The notes under the pieces: model-generated | Told to the model about the DNA's origin: nothing | Databases searched by the model: none | The model's input: the letters and a program-made list of their open reading frames with translations, nothing else | From: Arcicella rosea | GTDB taxonomy: Bacteria > Bacteroidota > Bacteroidia > Cytophagales > Spirosomataceae | DNA length: 64,000 nucleotides | Assembly: GCF_040543805.1 (NCBI RefSeq) | Contig: NZ_JBEUMS010000001.1 | Span: 248,001 to 312,000, forward strand | Reading direction: 5' to 3' | Made by a program: the position numbers and the translations under genes | Shown: positions 25,230 to 34,700 of the stretch, in pieces | Layout of the letters: each line of letters opens with the position of its first letter | Numbering within the stretch: the stretch's first letter is position 1

Positions 25230-25455
25230 TTTGCGTAAATTTTGTTTTTGGTTATAAACGGAGGGAATTTTTGTAAATTAGATAATACTCTCTCTTCTTC
25301 AAGTAAAATATTTATTCAATCTTTGAAAATCAAAACTATTTTCAAGTGAATTGAATACTTTATTCAAATTCTTGAAAACAAATTTAAGCCTTTTTTCAAG
25401 ATTGCTTGTACTTTTCTAATACTTTCATAGTTACTTAATTTTAATACTAAAAATA

Positions 25456-26169
25456 ATGAAAAATATTATTCGCACATTTATATTTTTTACCATACTTTCT
25501 ACTGCAAATATAAGTAATTGCTTCTCACAAGTTTTGTCAACTGATGAATTTCAGAAAAAATATTCTGAAACTGACAATGCACAGCTTTTAGACGTTCGTA
25601 CTGCTGGCGAATTTGGCGGAGGTCATCTGACGAAAGCGCTGAATATTGATTATCGTAGTCCAGACTTTATTCAAAAATTAAATACTTTAGATAAAACTAA
25701 ACCTGTTTTCGTGTATTGTCTGTCTGGAGGAAGAAGCAAGGCAGCGGCTGAAGTATTGAAGCAAAATGGGTTTTCATCGGTTTATGAATTACAAGGTGGT
25801 TATTTAAAATGGACAGCGAACAACTTACCTGTTGAAGGCTCAAAGGAAAATACCAATGCTAAAGGGTACTCTAAAACAGAAATTGAGACTATTTTGAAAG
25901 AAAATAATGTAGTCGTTTTAGATTTTTTCGCTTCTTGGTGTGGTCCTTGTATCAAAATGATGCCGACTGTCGATAAACTTTCACAGGAATTGTCAGGAAA
26001 AGTGAAATTTGTGAAAGTAGATGCTGATGCCAGTAAATCAGTAGTAGAAAATTATAAAGTAGATGAAATTCCGACGTTTATCATTTTCAAAAATGGAAAG
26101 CAAGTAAAGCGTTCAACTGGATATTTGGAAGAAAAGGCTTTACAGAAAATGATTACGAATCAACTTTAA
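25456..26169 (+). CDS. Exported rhodanese-thioredoxin fusion protein
   Basis: 237 residues. A signal peptide (about 1-24) is followed by a rhodanese domain (about 28-125: LLDVRTAGEFGGGHLTKALN near 44-63, catalytic C88 in VYCLSGGRSKAA) and a thioredoxin domain (about 138-237: DFFASWCGPCIKMMP with C162/C165, cis-proline in VDEIPTFIIFKNGKQV). It probably acts in the periplasm, moving sulfane sulfur or reducing disulfides, with the thioredoxin half perhaps reducing the persulfide made by the rhodanese half. Both active sites are intact. Its stop codon lies at the edge of the bidirectional terminator shared with the META-domain gene. Confidence 0.9.
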   Translation: MKNIIRTFIFFTILSTANISNCFSQVLSTDEFQKKYSETDNAQLLDVRTAGEFGGGHLTKALNIDYRSPDFIQKLNTLDKTKPVFVYCLSGGRSKAAAEVLKQNGFSSVYELQGGYLKWTANNLPVEGSKENTNAKGYSKTEIETILKENNVVVLDFFASWCGPCIKMMPTVDKLSQELSGKVKFVKVDADASKSVVENYKVDEIPTFIIFKNGKQVKRSTGYLEEKALQKMITNQL

Positions 26170-26214
26170 AATGACAGAGGCGAATGAAATTAATTCATTC
26201 GCCTCTGTCATTTT
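26168..26214. terminator. Long perfect bidirectional terminator
   Basis: Arms 26168-26188 and 26194-26214 are a 21-bp perfect inverted repeat (core ACAGAGGCGAATGAA) with a 5-nt loop. It touches the last bases of both convergent genes, including parts of their stop codons. Confidence 0.88.
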
Positions 26215-26746
26215 ATCTTTTTCTTACAAAAAGCATCTCATCATTTGGAATTTTGATTCTTAATAAGAGATTCATTCCATCTTCAATTTTAACCTGTTCA
26301 CTTGCCAGTAAACTATTAAAATACTTTAATTCAAAAGCCATTTCAGTTGGTGAACCTGCCATTTTGGTCTGCCCTAAACTTCCACTTGCCAAACCAGTCC
26401 AATCCCTCCAACTAGTACTTGTAGCTAGAGTCATACTTCCATTATAGGTATTAACAGCTGATTTTCCATTGATTGTTAAATCGTTGGCATTTTGGGCTGT
26501 ATTACTACGAGCTATCTCCAAATCAACAGGAAACTTTGCTGTGCTTGTCTTCACTAACTCTTTTTCAATCACCAAACTATCTTCTTTGACATAACCGACA
26601 AAATTCCATTTCCCAACCATGATGTCACTCAGACTAGGAACTGGCGAACATCCGCATAAAGGCGTTGGGTCAAGTGTTATACCACAAGCCCAAACAAGTG
26701 TTGTTAATAGAGCAACTGCTACAGTACGATAAATATTCTTTTTCAT
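26213..26746 (-). CDS. META-domain lipoprotein
   Basis: 177 residues. A type II signal peptide ends in VWAC. The mature part matches META-domain proteins (HslJ-like): a start with VGKWNFVGY, NAND-LTINGKSAVNTYNGSM-type strands, a glycine-rich turn with LGQTKMAGSPTEMAFELKYF (20 residues) and the end LLLRIKIPNDEMLFVRK. The family is found in outer-membrane or periplasmic lipoproteins; in E. coli HslJ is linked to novobiocin resistance, but no activity is certain. A second cysteine cluster (LCGCSP) follows the lipobox. Confidence 0.78.
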   Translation of the reverse strand: MKKNIYRTVAVALLTTLVWACGITLDPTPLCGCSPVPSLSDIMVGKWNFVGYVKEDSLVIEKELVKTSTAKFPVDLEIARSNTAQNANDLTINGKSAVNTYNGSMTLATSTSWRDWTGLASGSLGQTKMAGSPTEMAFELKYFNSLLASEQVKIEDGMNLLLRIKIPNDEMLFVRKR

Positions 26747-26784
26747 GATTTAGATATTTAAGTTGAAACAAAGACACCTAAAAG

Positions 26785-26817
26785 TTGGGCTAGGTTGTAA
26801 TTCTATCCTTAAATTTG
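26785..26817 (+). promoter_or_regulatory. Promoter for purN
   Basis: TTG (26785-26787), a 22-nt spacer and TAAATTTG (26810-26817) match the Bacteroidota form TTG-N17-23-TAnnTTTG. The TTG start codon of purN lies 27 nt downstream. Confidence 0.58.
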
Positions 26818-26844
26818 TTTGAAATTTGTTAAATCCAATCTGTT

Positions 26845-27411
26845 TTGTCTAAAAATATTGCCATTTTCGCTTCTGGTTCAGGCTCAAATGCCGAACGCAT
26901 CGTTGAATACTTTTCAGATTCGAAAGAAATCAACGTAAAACTTTTTCTTTGTAATAATCCTGAAGCAGGTGTAATTCAAAGAGCCGAACGATTAAATATT
27001 CCTTTGGTGATGTTCAATCGTCAACAATTCAAATCTGGTGAAGTAGTTGATATTCTGAAAGAAAACCACATCGACTGGGTAATTTTAGCGGGCTTTTTAT
27101 GGCTTGTTCCTAAAAATATTGTAGAAGCTTTTCCGAATAAAATCATCAATATTCATCCAGCACTTTTACCAAAATTTGGAGGAAAAGGCATGTACGGGCA
27201 TTTTGTGCATGAAGCTGTGGTAGAAAACAAAGAAACAGAATCGGGTATTACTATTCATTTGGTTAACGAACATTACGACGAAGGCGCTATCATTTTCCAA
27301 GCATCCTATCCAGTTTTGCCAACCGATACGCCTGAAGATGTTGCTAAGAAAGGACAAGTATTAGAACATAAACATTTTCCAGAAGTAATCGAAAAAGCAA
27401 TTCTTGGGTAA
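26845..27411 (+). CDS. purN: Phosphoribosylglycinamide formyltransferase
   Basis: 188 residues. PurN transfers a formyl group from 10-formyl-tetrahydrofolate to GAR in purine synthesis. Motifs: NIAIFASGSGSNAERIVEYF (20 residues), WVILAGFLWLVPKNIVEAFP (20 residues), NIHPALLPKFGGKGMYG (catalytic Asn and His) and GITIHLVNEHYDEGAIIFQ with the catalytic Asp. The start is TTG at 26845, since an in-frame stop lies 13 nt upstream and no ATG precedes the conserved strand. It is convergent with the M28 peptidase gene, 3 nt apart. Confidence 0.95.
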   Translation: MSKNIAIFASGSGSNAERIVEYFSDSKEINVKLFLCNNPEAGVIQRAERLNIPLVMFNRQQFKSGEVVDILKENHIDWVILAGFLWLVPKNIVEAFPNKIINIHPALLPKFGGKGMYGHFVHEAVVENKETESGITIHLVNEHYDEGAIIFQASYPVLPTDTPEDVAKKGQVLEHKHFPEVIEKAILG

Positions 27412-27414
27412 TAA

Positions 27415-28443
27415 TTAATTCAATGTTCCTTCTCGATTGGCAATGTCCCATGCGGTGTAAAACACCAATTGAGTTCTTTTTTTGAGTAATTCAAAATCTA
27501 TTCTATCCACATCATCGGTAGATTGATGATAATCTGGATGTTCGCCATCGAAGTAAAAAATGATAGGAATTTTGTTTTTAGCAAAATTATAATGGTCTGA
27601 GCGATAGTATAATTGTTGTGGGTGCGATTCTGAATTATAGCTATAATCTAATTTCAGGTTTGTAAAAAGCGCATTATTACGTTCGCTCAGAGCATGTAAT
27701 TCTTGAGAAATTTTATCTGAACCAATCAAATAAACATAGTTTTTTTGATTGGCATGGAGTTCGTCTATCCTTCCAATCATATCAATGTTCAAATCACAAA
27801 TCGTATTTTTCAAAGGAATTACAGGCTTTTCTGTATAATACTCTGAACCTAAAAGTCCATATTCTTCGCCTGCAAAAGCGATAAACAAAATACTTCTTCT
27901 TGGACTTTTTCCTTGCTTTTTAGCTTCTGAAAATACTCTCGCCATTTCCATCATCGCTACTGTTCCAGAACCATCATCGTCAGCACCGTTGAATACAGTT
28001 CCATTTTTAGTGCCAATATGGTCGTAATGTGCAGAAATAACCAATACTTCCTCCTTTTTATCAGTTCCTTCCAAAAAGCCTATTACGTTTTCGGTAGCAA
28101 TTACATTCTTTGCTCGGCTCATTTTATTGGTTGGATTCAACATTATACTATGTTGTCCTCCAAAATATTTTTTGATGTAAAAAGACTGAAAAAATGAGGA
28201 ATCAGAAGTATTCTGAGCAACAATTGCTTTTAGTCCATTTTCTTGAAAATACTTTGCCAGATAAACAGCCGCAATTTTCTGTTCTTTTGAACCCGTCAGA
28301 CGACCTCTTAAACTATCGCTTGCCAAAAAACTCAAGTGTTTTTCTAAGTTTTCAGTGGAAATTGTATCAGCGAAATAAGTAACCGTCTGTTCATCAGAAA
28401 CAGTCGAAAAAAACGGAAGAAGTAAAAAGAAGTATTTTTTCAT
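27415..28443 (-). CDS. M28-family zinc metallopeptidase, short form
   Basis: 342 residues from the ATG at 28443; an ATG at 28488 would put 15 polar residues before the signal peptide. After the signal (about 1-18) comes the N-terminal family block HLSFLASDSLRGRLTGSKEQ (20 residues). The two-zinc site follows: ISAHYDHIG, NGADDDGSGTVAMMEMA, AFAGEEYGLLGSEYYTEK, LNIDMIGR and YRSDHYNFAKNKIPIIFYF. The members are exported aminopeptidases or glutaminyl-cyclase-like enzymes. It lies downstream of a longer paralogue that has an extra PA-like insert. Confidence 0.9.
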   Translation of the reverse strand: MKKYFFLLLPFFSTVSDEQTVTYFADTISTENLEKHLSFLASDSLRGRLTGSKEQKIAAVYLAKYFQENGLKAIVAQNTSDSSFFQSFYIKKYFGGQHSIMLNPTNKMSRAKNVIATENVIGFLEGTDKKEEVLVISAHYDHIGTKNGTVFNGADDDGSGTVAMMEMARVFSEAKKQGKSPRRSILFIAFAGEEYGLLGSEYYTEKPVIPLKNTICDLNIDMIGRIDELHANQKNYVYLIGSDKISQELHALSERNNALFTNLKLDYSYNSESHPQQLYYRSDHYNFAKNKIPIIFYFDGEHPDYHQSTDDVDRIDFELLKKRTQLVFYTAWDIANREGTLN

Positions 28444-28455
28444 AAATGGATTAAC

Positions 28456-28506
28456 AAATCTAGGCTCCAATCTGGAATATTTATTCACAAATTGAAGCCT
28501 AGATTT
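28456..28506 (-). terminator. Hairpin between the two M28 peptidase genes
   Basis: Two 16-nt arms (28456-28471 and 28491-28506, core CTAGGCT / AGCCTAG) pair with one mismatch. The trailing T-run is weak, so it may be an attenuator or an RNA stability element rather than a full terminator. Confidence 0.5.
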
Positions 28507-28539
28507 ATCAGATTAACGTAAAATGACAGAAAGAGAAGC

Positions 28540-30132
28540 CTATTTTTTATCTGAATCTACCACGATTCTCTTATCACGATTGGCAATATCCCAAGCTAAA
28601 TAGAATACCAACTTGGCTCTTTTCTCCATTTTATCAAATTCTATTTTCTCAACATCGTCTGTCGGTTGGTGATAATCGTCGTGCACACCATTGAAGAAAA
28701 ATGCTACAGGAATTTTATTTTTGGCAAAATTGTAATGGTCTGAACGATAATAGAAGCGATTTGGGTCGTTCGGGTCGTTGAAACGAAAATCTAAATCAAT
28801 TGGATTATGCTTTGCATTTTGTTCAATCAAAGAAGCGTGCAATTCTGAAGAAAGTTTATCTGAACCAATCACATAAATATAATCACCTTTACCTTCATGT
28901 TCTTTGTCGGTTCTACCAACCATGTCGATATTAATGTCACAAACTGTACTTTCTAATGGAAAAACTGGATGTCTTACATAATATTCAGAACCCAACAAGC
29001 CTTTTTCTTCACCAGTAACGGCCATGAAAAGCATACTTCTTCTTGGTTTATTTCCAGATTTTGCAGCTTCACTAAATGCTTGAGCTACTTCCAAAACCGA
29101 AACCGTTCCAGAACCATCATCATCAGCACCATTATAGATTTTCCCATCGGTTACTCCTACGTGGTCATAATGTGAAGTAACAATCACTAATTCATCTTTT
29201 TTATCCGTTCCTTCTAAATATCCTAATACATTATAAGTTTCAACAGGCTGAACAGTTCTTTCAATTTTAATCTTTACAGATTGTTTCTCCAATTGATTAG
29301 CAACACTTTTAGTAATTGCTTTTTCTTTTAAAATACTTAATTCAGCAACAGTAGTATTGAATAAATCAGCAGCCATGGTTTGTCCAATCGTCAAAACTGC
29401 GAAATCTGAACTTTGTGGGTCTTTCTCTTCTGCAAAGTTAATTCTGGCATTTCCAAAACGCTTTAACATCGTTTGGCGTTGCTTAATTACTTTTTCAAAT
29501 TCCTCAACACTTTGTTTTGAAATCAACAATAAAGCCTTTGCTCCTTTACTTTTGGCAGTTGCCATTTTTTCCTTCCATGCATCGCCTTTACTCCATTTCG
29601 ACATTTCTGTATTCCCAGAAATCAAGTAACTCCCATCGGCCAAACGTGGTTCGCCTTCAAAAGCGACGACGATTTTACCATTTACTTTTGCACTTTCGTA
29701 ATCGTTTAAAGCTTTATCTTCAATCCCGTATCCTACAAAAACCGTTTCAAAGTTTTCTTCTTGTGGCATTGGCGAAATGCTGTTGGCTATGAAATCTGAT
29801 AAGTATTTGAATTCTTTATTCTTTGTTTTTAAGTAAAAATCGCCCCAACCACGTTTTACTAAATCTACCAATTGAAGGTGCGATTTACCATTTACGGGAG
29901 CTTTAAAGCCATAATTACTGAATTGTTTGGCGATATATTCTGCGGCTACTTTTTGTTCTGGCGAACCTGTGTCTCGTCCTTTTAGACTATCTGAAGCGAT
30001 AAAAGTCAGGTGTTTTCTTAGGTCTTTTACCGTAATGGTTTTAGCATATTTTTCAGCGATTTTCTGAGCATTTGTCTGGAAAAAAGTAGCTGATAAACAT
30101 AAGATGCTTATTAGAAGTGTATTTTTTTTCAT
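28540..30132 (-). CDS. M28-family zinc metallopeptidase with PA-like insert
   Basis: 530 residues. A signal peptide (about 1-22, ending TNAQ) precedes the block HLTFIASDSLKGRDTGSPEQ (20 residues). A region of about 170 residues (about 110-275) with VFVGYGIEDKALNDYESAKV (20 residues) and NGKIVVAFEGEP resembles a protease-associated domain. The zinc site comes next: VTSHYDHVG, NGADDDGSGTVSVLEVA, AVTGEEKGLLGSEYY, INIDMVGR and YRSDHYNFAKNKIPVAFFF. It is probably a periplasmic or surface aminopeptidase. It is the longer member of a tandem pair with the gene at 27415. Confidence 0.92.
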   Translation of the reverse strand: MKKNTLLISILCLSATFFQTNAQKIAEKYAKTITVKDLRKHLTFIASDSLKGRDTGSPEQKVAAEYIAKQFSNYGFKAPVNGKSHLQLVDLVKRGWGDFYLKTKNKEFKYLSDFIANSISPMPQEENFETVFVGYGIEDKALNDYESAKVNGKIVVAFEGEPRLADGSYLISGNTEMSKWSKGDAWKEKMATAKSKGAKALLLISKQSVEEFEKVIKQRQTMLKRFGNARINFAEEKDPQSSDFAVLTIGQTMAADLFNTTVAELSILKEKAITKSVANQLEKQSVKIKIERTVQPVETYNVLGYLEGTDKKDELVIVTSHYDHVGVTDGKIYNGADDDGSGTVSVLEVAQAFSEAAKSGNKPRRSMLFMAVTGEEKGLLGSEYYVRHPVFPLESTVCDINIDMVGRTDKEHEGKGDYIYVIGSDKLSSELHASLIEQNAKHNPIDLDFRFNDPNDPNRFYYRSDHYNFAKNKIPVAFFFNGVHDDYHQPTDDVEKIEFDKMEKRAKLVFYLAWDIANRDKRIVVDSDKK

Positions 30133-30243
30133 GAAAGGTAATTTTAATTTATTGATGATACGAATTTAAGGAAATTATTTGGAAACATTTCCTTCGCTAT
30201 TTTCTCAAAAATACCATTCACTTACATTTGTCGATGTTGTAAA

Positions 30244-30287
30244 TGGGATTCTTCTTTTAAGGAAATATTCCTCTATGAAGAATCCCA
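30244..30287 (-). terminator. Hairpin after the efflux operon
   Basis: An 11-bp perfect stem (TGGGATTCTTC / GAAGAATCCCA) with a nested AGGAA/TTCCT hairpin lies 7 nt after the stop codon of the outer-membrane channel gene. The T-run is short. Confidence 0.6.
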
Positions 30288-30294
30288 AAACAAT

Positions 30295-31740
30295 TTATCT
30301 CCAACCTCCGCCTAATGCTTTATAAATATTCACAACGGCATCGTATTGTTGTTTTTTCACATTTATCAATTCGATTCTGGCTTGTAAAGCATTGGTTTGA
30401 GTGATTAAAACTTCTAAGTAAGTGGCTCTACCAGTTTTAAATAAATCGGTAGAAGTAACGATAGATTCCGTTAAAATACTTACTTCTTGGCTCTTTAATT
30501 CCTGAATTAAATTAAGATTTTTAATGTTCGACATCTCATTATAAACCTCTGTATAAGCACCAATGATACTTTTTTGATAATTATACAAAGCTTCTGTTTG
30601 AATGGCATTCGCCATGCCGAAATCTGCATTTAATCCTTTTCTGTTGATTACTGGAGCCGACAAACCACCTAAGAGATTGTAGGCGATTGACTGTGGAGAA
30701 ACAACATAAGCTGGATTAAAGGTTTGAAATCCAACATTCGCATTGATATTTAATGAAGGATAAAAAGCCAAACGTGCCGCTTCAACATCTGCTTTGGCCG
30801 CCATTACTTCATACTCTGCTTTTTTCACATCTGGGCGATTTCTCAATAATTGTGTCGGAATTCCCATTCGGATTTGCGTTGGCAAAGGTTTGGTAAATTG
30901 CAATTTATCACGAAAAATAGGTTGCGGATACCTTGCTAACAAGAAGTTGATTTTGTTTTCAATTTCAACAATCGACTGCAAAATTTCTACTTCTAAACTT
31001 CTTGTATTGAGAATTCTCGATTCAAATTGCTTTACCGCTAATTCATTGGCATAACCAGCTTCTTTTTGCGCTTTAATAATTTGCAACTCATTCAATTGAA
31101 GATTTCTGGTTTCTTTGATAATATCTAATTCATTATCCAAAGCAATCAGGCTATAATAACTTGCTGAAATCTCAGAAATCAAATTAGTTATAATCCAGTT
31201 TTTACCTTCAACACTTGCTAAATAACGAGCAATGGCTGCCATTTTTTTATTGCGCAATTTACCCCAAATATCAACTTCCCAAGAACTTTGTAAGCCAATA
31301 TTAAAATCAGGAAGATGTTCTGATATTTTTTGGTCGTCGGTAATATTATTTGAAAAATTGGTATCGTAGTTTCCCACTCCATCCATTGTATATTTTCCAA
31401 ATCTTTTTTGTCCGACCGAAACTCCAGCATTCACAAATGGTTTTCCTAATACTTTCGCAAAATTGAGTTGCTGTTGCGCCATTTCAATTTTTTGCAAAGT
31501 CATTAACAAATCAATATTATTGGTCAAAGCTGTGTCAATCAAAGCAATCAGCGTTTCATCTGTAAAATAGCTTTTCCAATTAATCGCTGCATCGTTGGTT
31601 GAATCTTTTTTACTGTTATAAGATTCAGGCATTGTTTTCAACGAAGGCTGTTTGTAGGTTTTCAAGGGTTTACAATTCGTAAACATCAACGCCAAGAAAA
31701 GCCCAAAAGAGAGTAAATAATATTTTAGTTTAATCATCAT
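30295..31740 (-). CDS. TolC/OprM-like outer-membrane efflux lipoprotein (NodT family)
   Basis: 481 residues. A type II signal peptide ends in FTNC. The mature protein carries the two long helical repeats of outer-membrane efflux channels, seen as TALTNNIDLLMTLQKIEMAQ (20 residues), GLQSSWEVDIWGKLRNKKMA (20 residues), the signature RNRPDVKKAEYEVMAAKADV (20 residues) near the middle, and YPSLNINANVGF. It forms the trimeric exit duct of the tripartite pump encoded upstream. It starts 3 nt after the RND gene ends, so it belongs to the same operon. Confidence 0.93.
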   Translation of the reverse strand: MMIKLKYYLLSFGLFLALMFTNCKPLKTYKQPSLKTMPESYNSKKDSTNDAAINWKSYFTDETLIALIDTALTNNIDLLMTLQKIEMAQQQLNFAKVLGKPFVNAGVSVGQKRFGKYTMDGVGNYDTNFSNNITDDQKISEHLPDFNIGLQSSWEVDIWGKLRNKKMAAIARYLASVEGKNWIITNLISEISASYYSLIALDNELDIIKETRNLQLNELQIIKAQKEAGYANELAVKQFESRILNTRSLEVEILQSIVEIENKINFLLARYPQPIFRDKLQFTKPLPTQIRMGIPTQLLRNRPDVKKAEYEVMAAKADVEAARLAFYPSLNINANVGFQTFNPAYVVSPQSIAYNLLGGLSAPVINRKGLNADFGMANAIQTEALYNYQKSIIGAYTEVYNEMSNIKNLNLIQELKSQEVSILTESIVTSTDLFKTGRATYLEVLITQTNALQARIELINVKKQQYDAVVNIYKALGGGWR

Positions 31741-31743
31741 TTT

Positions 31744-34700
31744 CTAATTAAGAATTAATTCTTCTTTCTTATTTTTCTTAGTTTTTTTCAGTGCCATTGT
31801 TGCAAAAATTACGTACAATCCCGGAATAATTATTACGCCAAATACCGTCCCGAAAAGCATACCGCCTGCTGCTGCCGAACCAATTGTTCGGTTACCGATA
31901 GCACCAGCACCAGAGGCTGTCATCAAGGGAATTAGTCCCGCAATGAAGGCAAAAGAAGTCATTAAAATTGGTCTTAATCTTGATACTGCCCCTTCAATAG
32001 CAGCTTCAAGTGGAGTACGTCCTTCTTTTTGTTTTAAAATGGCAAACTCTACAATCAAAATGGCATTTTTACCCAATAGACCAATCAGCATGACGAGTGC
32101 TACTTGTGCATAAATGTTGTTCTGTAAACCTAAAACCAAGAGTAAAGCAAATGCTCCGAATATTCCTGTTGGCAAAGAAAGAATTACTGGAATTGGCAAC
32201 AAGAAGCTTTCGTACTGGGCAGCTAATAAAAGATAAACGAAGATTAAACAAATGATAAAAATATAAATAGCTTGGTCGCCTGATAAAATTTCATCACGTG
32301 TCATCCCAGACCAATCATAAGTATATCCTTTAGGAAGTTTTTCTAAAGCTACTTCTTTGATGGCTTCAATGGCTTTACCACTACTGAAACCTGGAGCAGG
32401 TTCGCCGTTAATCATCGCCGAAGTGTACATATTATAACGAGTAAGCTGTTCTGGTCCATAAACTCGCTCTACTCTGATAAAAGCAGAATAAGGAACCATT
32501 TCACCTTTATCATTTTTCACATACATTCTTAAAATATCATCTGGTTGCGCACGGTATTTTGGCAATGCCTGAATCATTACTTTATACATTTGTCCAAAAC
32601 GAATAAAGTTTGTTGCATAGAAACTACCAATCAATGACTGTAAATTGTCCATCGCATTATTCACAGAAACGCCTTTTTGGGCTGCTTTATCGTTATCCAC
32701 ATTGATTAAATATTGTGGAAAACTCGCATCAAAACTGGTAAAAGCATTCTGAATTTCTGGACGTTTGTTCAGTTCTTCAATAAAAGTTTGCGTTACTTTT
32801 TGAAGTTTTTGTAAATCGCCACTACCTGTTCTGTCTTGTACTCTTAATTCAAAACCACTGGCATTACCATAACCCGGTACTGCTGGCGGGGGGAAAAACT
32901 GAATACTTGCATCTTTGATATTTTTGGTTTTTTCTTTCAAAATCTCCACTACATCATCTACCGATTCTTTTCTTTCTTCCCAAGCCTTTAGGTTAATCAT
33001 CCCCATCCCGAAAGAAGCACCCGAACCATCTGTCAGCAAACTAAAACCTGATAAAGTAGAAATTGATTCTACGGCTTCTATTTCAGTAGTTGCTTTCTGA
33101 ATTTCATCCATTACAGCTTCTGTTCTTTCAACTGTCGAACCTGATGGAGTCGTTACGTTGGCATAAACTGTACCTTGGTCTTCTGTTGGAATAAAGCCAG
33201 AAGGCAAAAAGATATTTGTACCCCAAGTAGCACCAATAAAGAAAATTAACATCAAGAAAGTAACTACTCTTCTATTCGCAATCGAACCTAATAACGCTTT
33301 ATATCCATCCGACAAACCATCATATTTCTTGTTGAACTGATCAAAGAATCTACTTATCAATGTTACTTTCTTAGGTTTTCCATGATTGTTTTTCAACATA
33401 ATGGCACAAAGTGCTGGCGTTAACGTTAAGGCATTTACCCCAGAAATCACGATGGCAATTGCCATGGTAATAGAAAACTGTCGATAGAAAACCCCAACTG
33501 GACCAGATAAAAATGCTACAGGAATAAACACGGCTGTCATTACCAAAGTAATCGCCACAATCGCTCCGCTGATTTCGTTCATAGATGAAATCGTTGCTTC
33601 TCTGGCATCCAAATGTTCTGTTTCCATTTTTGCGTGAACGGCTTCCACAACCACAATGGCGTTATCTACTACAATCCCGATAGCTAATACTAAGGCGAAA
33701 AGGGTTAATAAGTTAATCGAAAACCCAAAAATCTGCATAAAGAAGAAGGTACCAATCAAAGAAACAGGTACTGCTAATGCAGGAATCAAAGTAGAGCGGA
33801 AATCTTGTAAGAAAATAAATACAACCAAAGCCACCAAAATAAAGGCTTCAATAAGGGTTTTGATTACTTCGTGAATAGAAGCATCCAAGAAACGAGAAAC
33901 GTCATAACTGATGTTATAGTCCATTCCAGGAGGGAAAGTTGCTACTTTCAACTCAGCCATTCTTTTCTTTACATTTGCAATTACTTGACTCGCATTCGAA
34001 CCCGGTCTTTGTTTCAAGATAATCGCCGCAGACGGTTTTCCATTTTCTTTAGAAAGTACGTCATAATCAAGCGAACCAAATTCTATATCCGCAACTTCTT
34101 TTAAACGAAGTATTTCTCCATTAGGGTTAGCCTTGATAATTACATTTTCATACTGTTCAATTTTGGTGTATTTACCTGTGTAACGTAATACATACTGCAA
34201 AGACTGCGCTTTTCTACCAGAACTTTCTCCAATTTTTCCGGGTGCAGCTTCAACGTTTTGGCTTCTTAGGGCATTCATGATATCTTCTGCCGAAACATTA
34301 TAGGCTGTCATTCTATCTGGTTTTAACCACACACGCATAGAATATTCACGTTGCCCCATGATGTCGGCAAAACCTACTCCGTCAATTCTTTTTAATTCTG
34401 CAAGAATGTTAATATCTGTAAAATTGTATAGGAATTTTTCATCCGCAGTAGTATCACTCGTCATGATGTTTAGGTACATCAACATACTGTTTACTTCTTT
34501 TTCGGTAGAAACCCCCGCTTTAATTACTTCTTCGGGTAATTCATCCAAAACTGTTGAAACCCTGTTCTGCACGTTTACAGCCGCCAAATCTGGGTCTGTT
34601 CCTACTTGAAAATATACTTGTACGATACTTGTTCCGTCATTACCTGAAACGGATGTCATATAAGTCATTCCGGGAACACCATTGATGGCACGCTCTAAAG

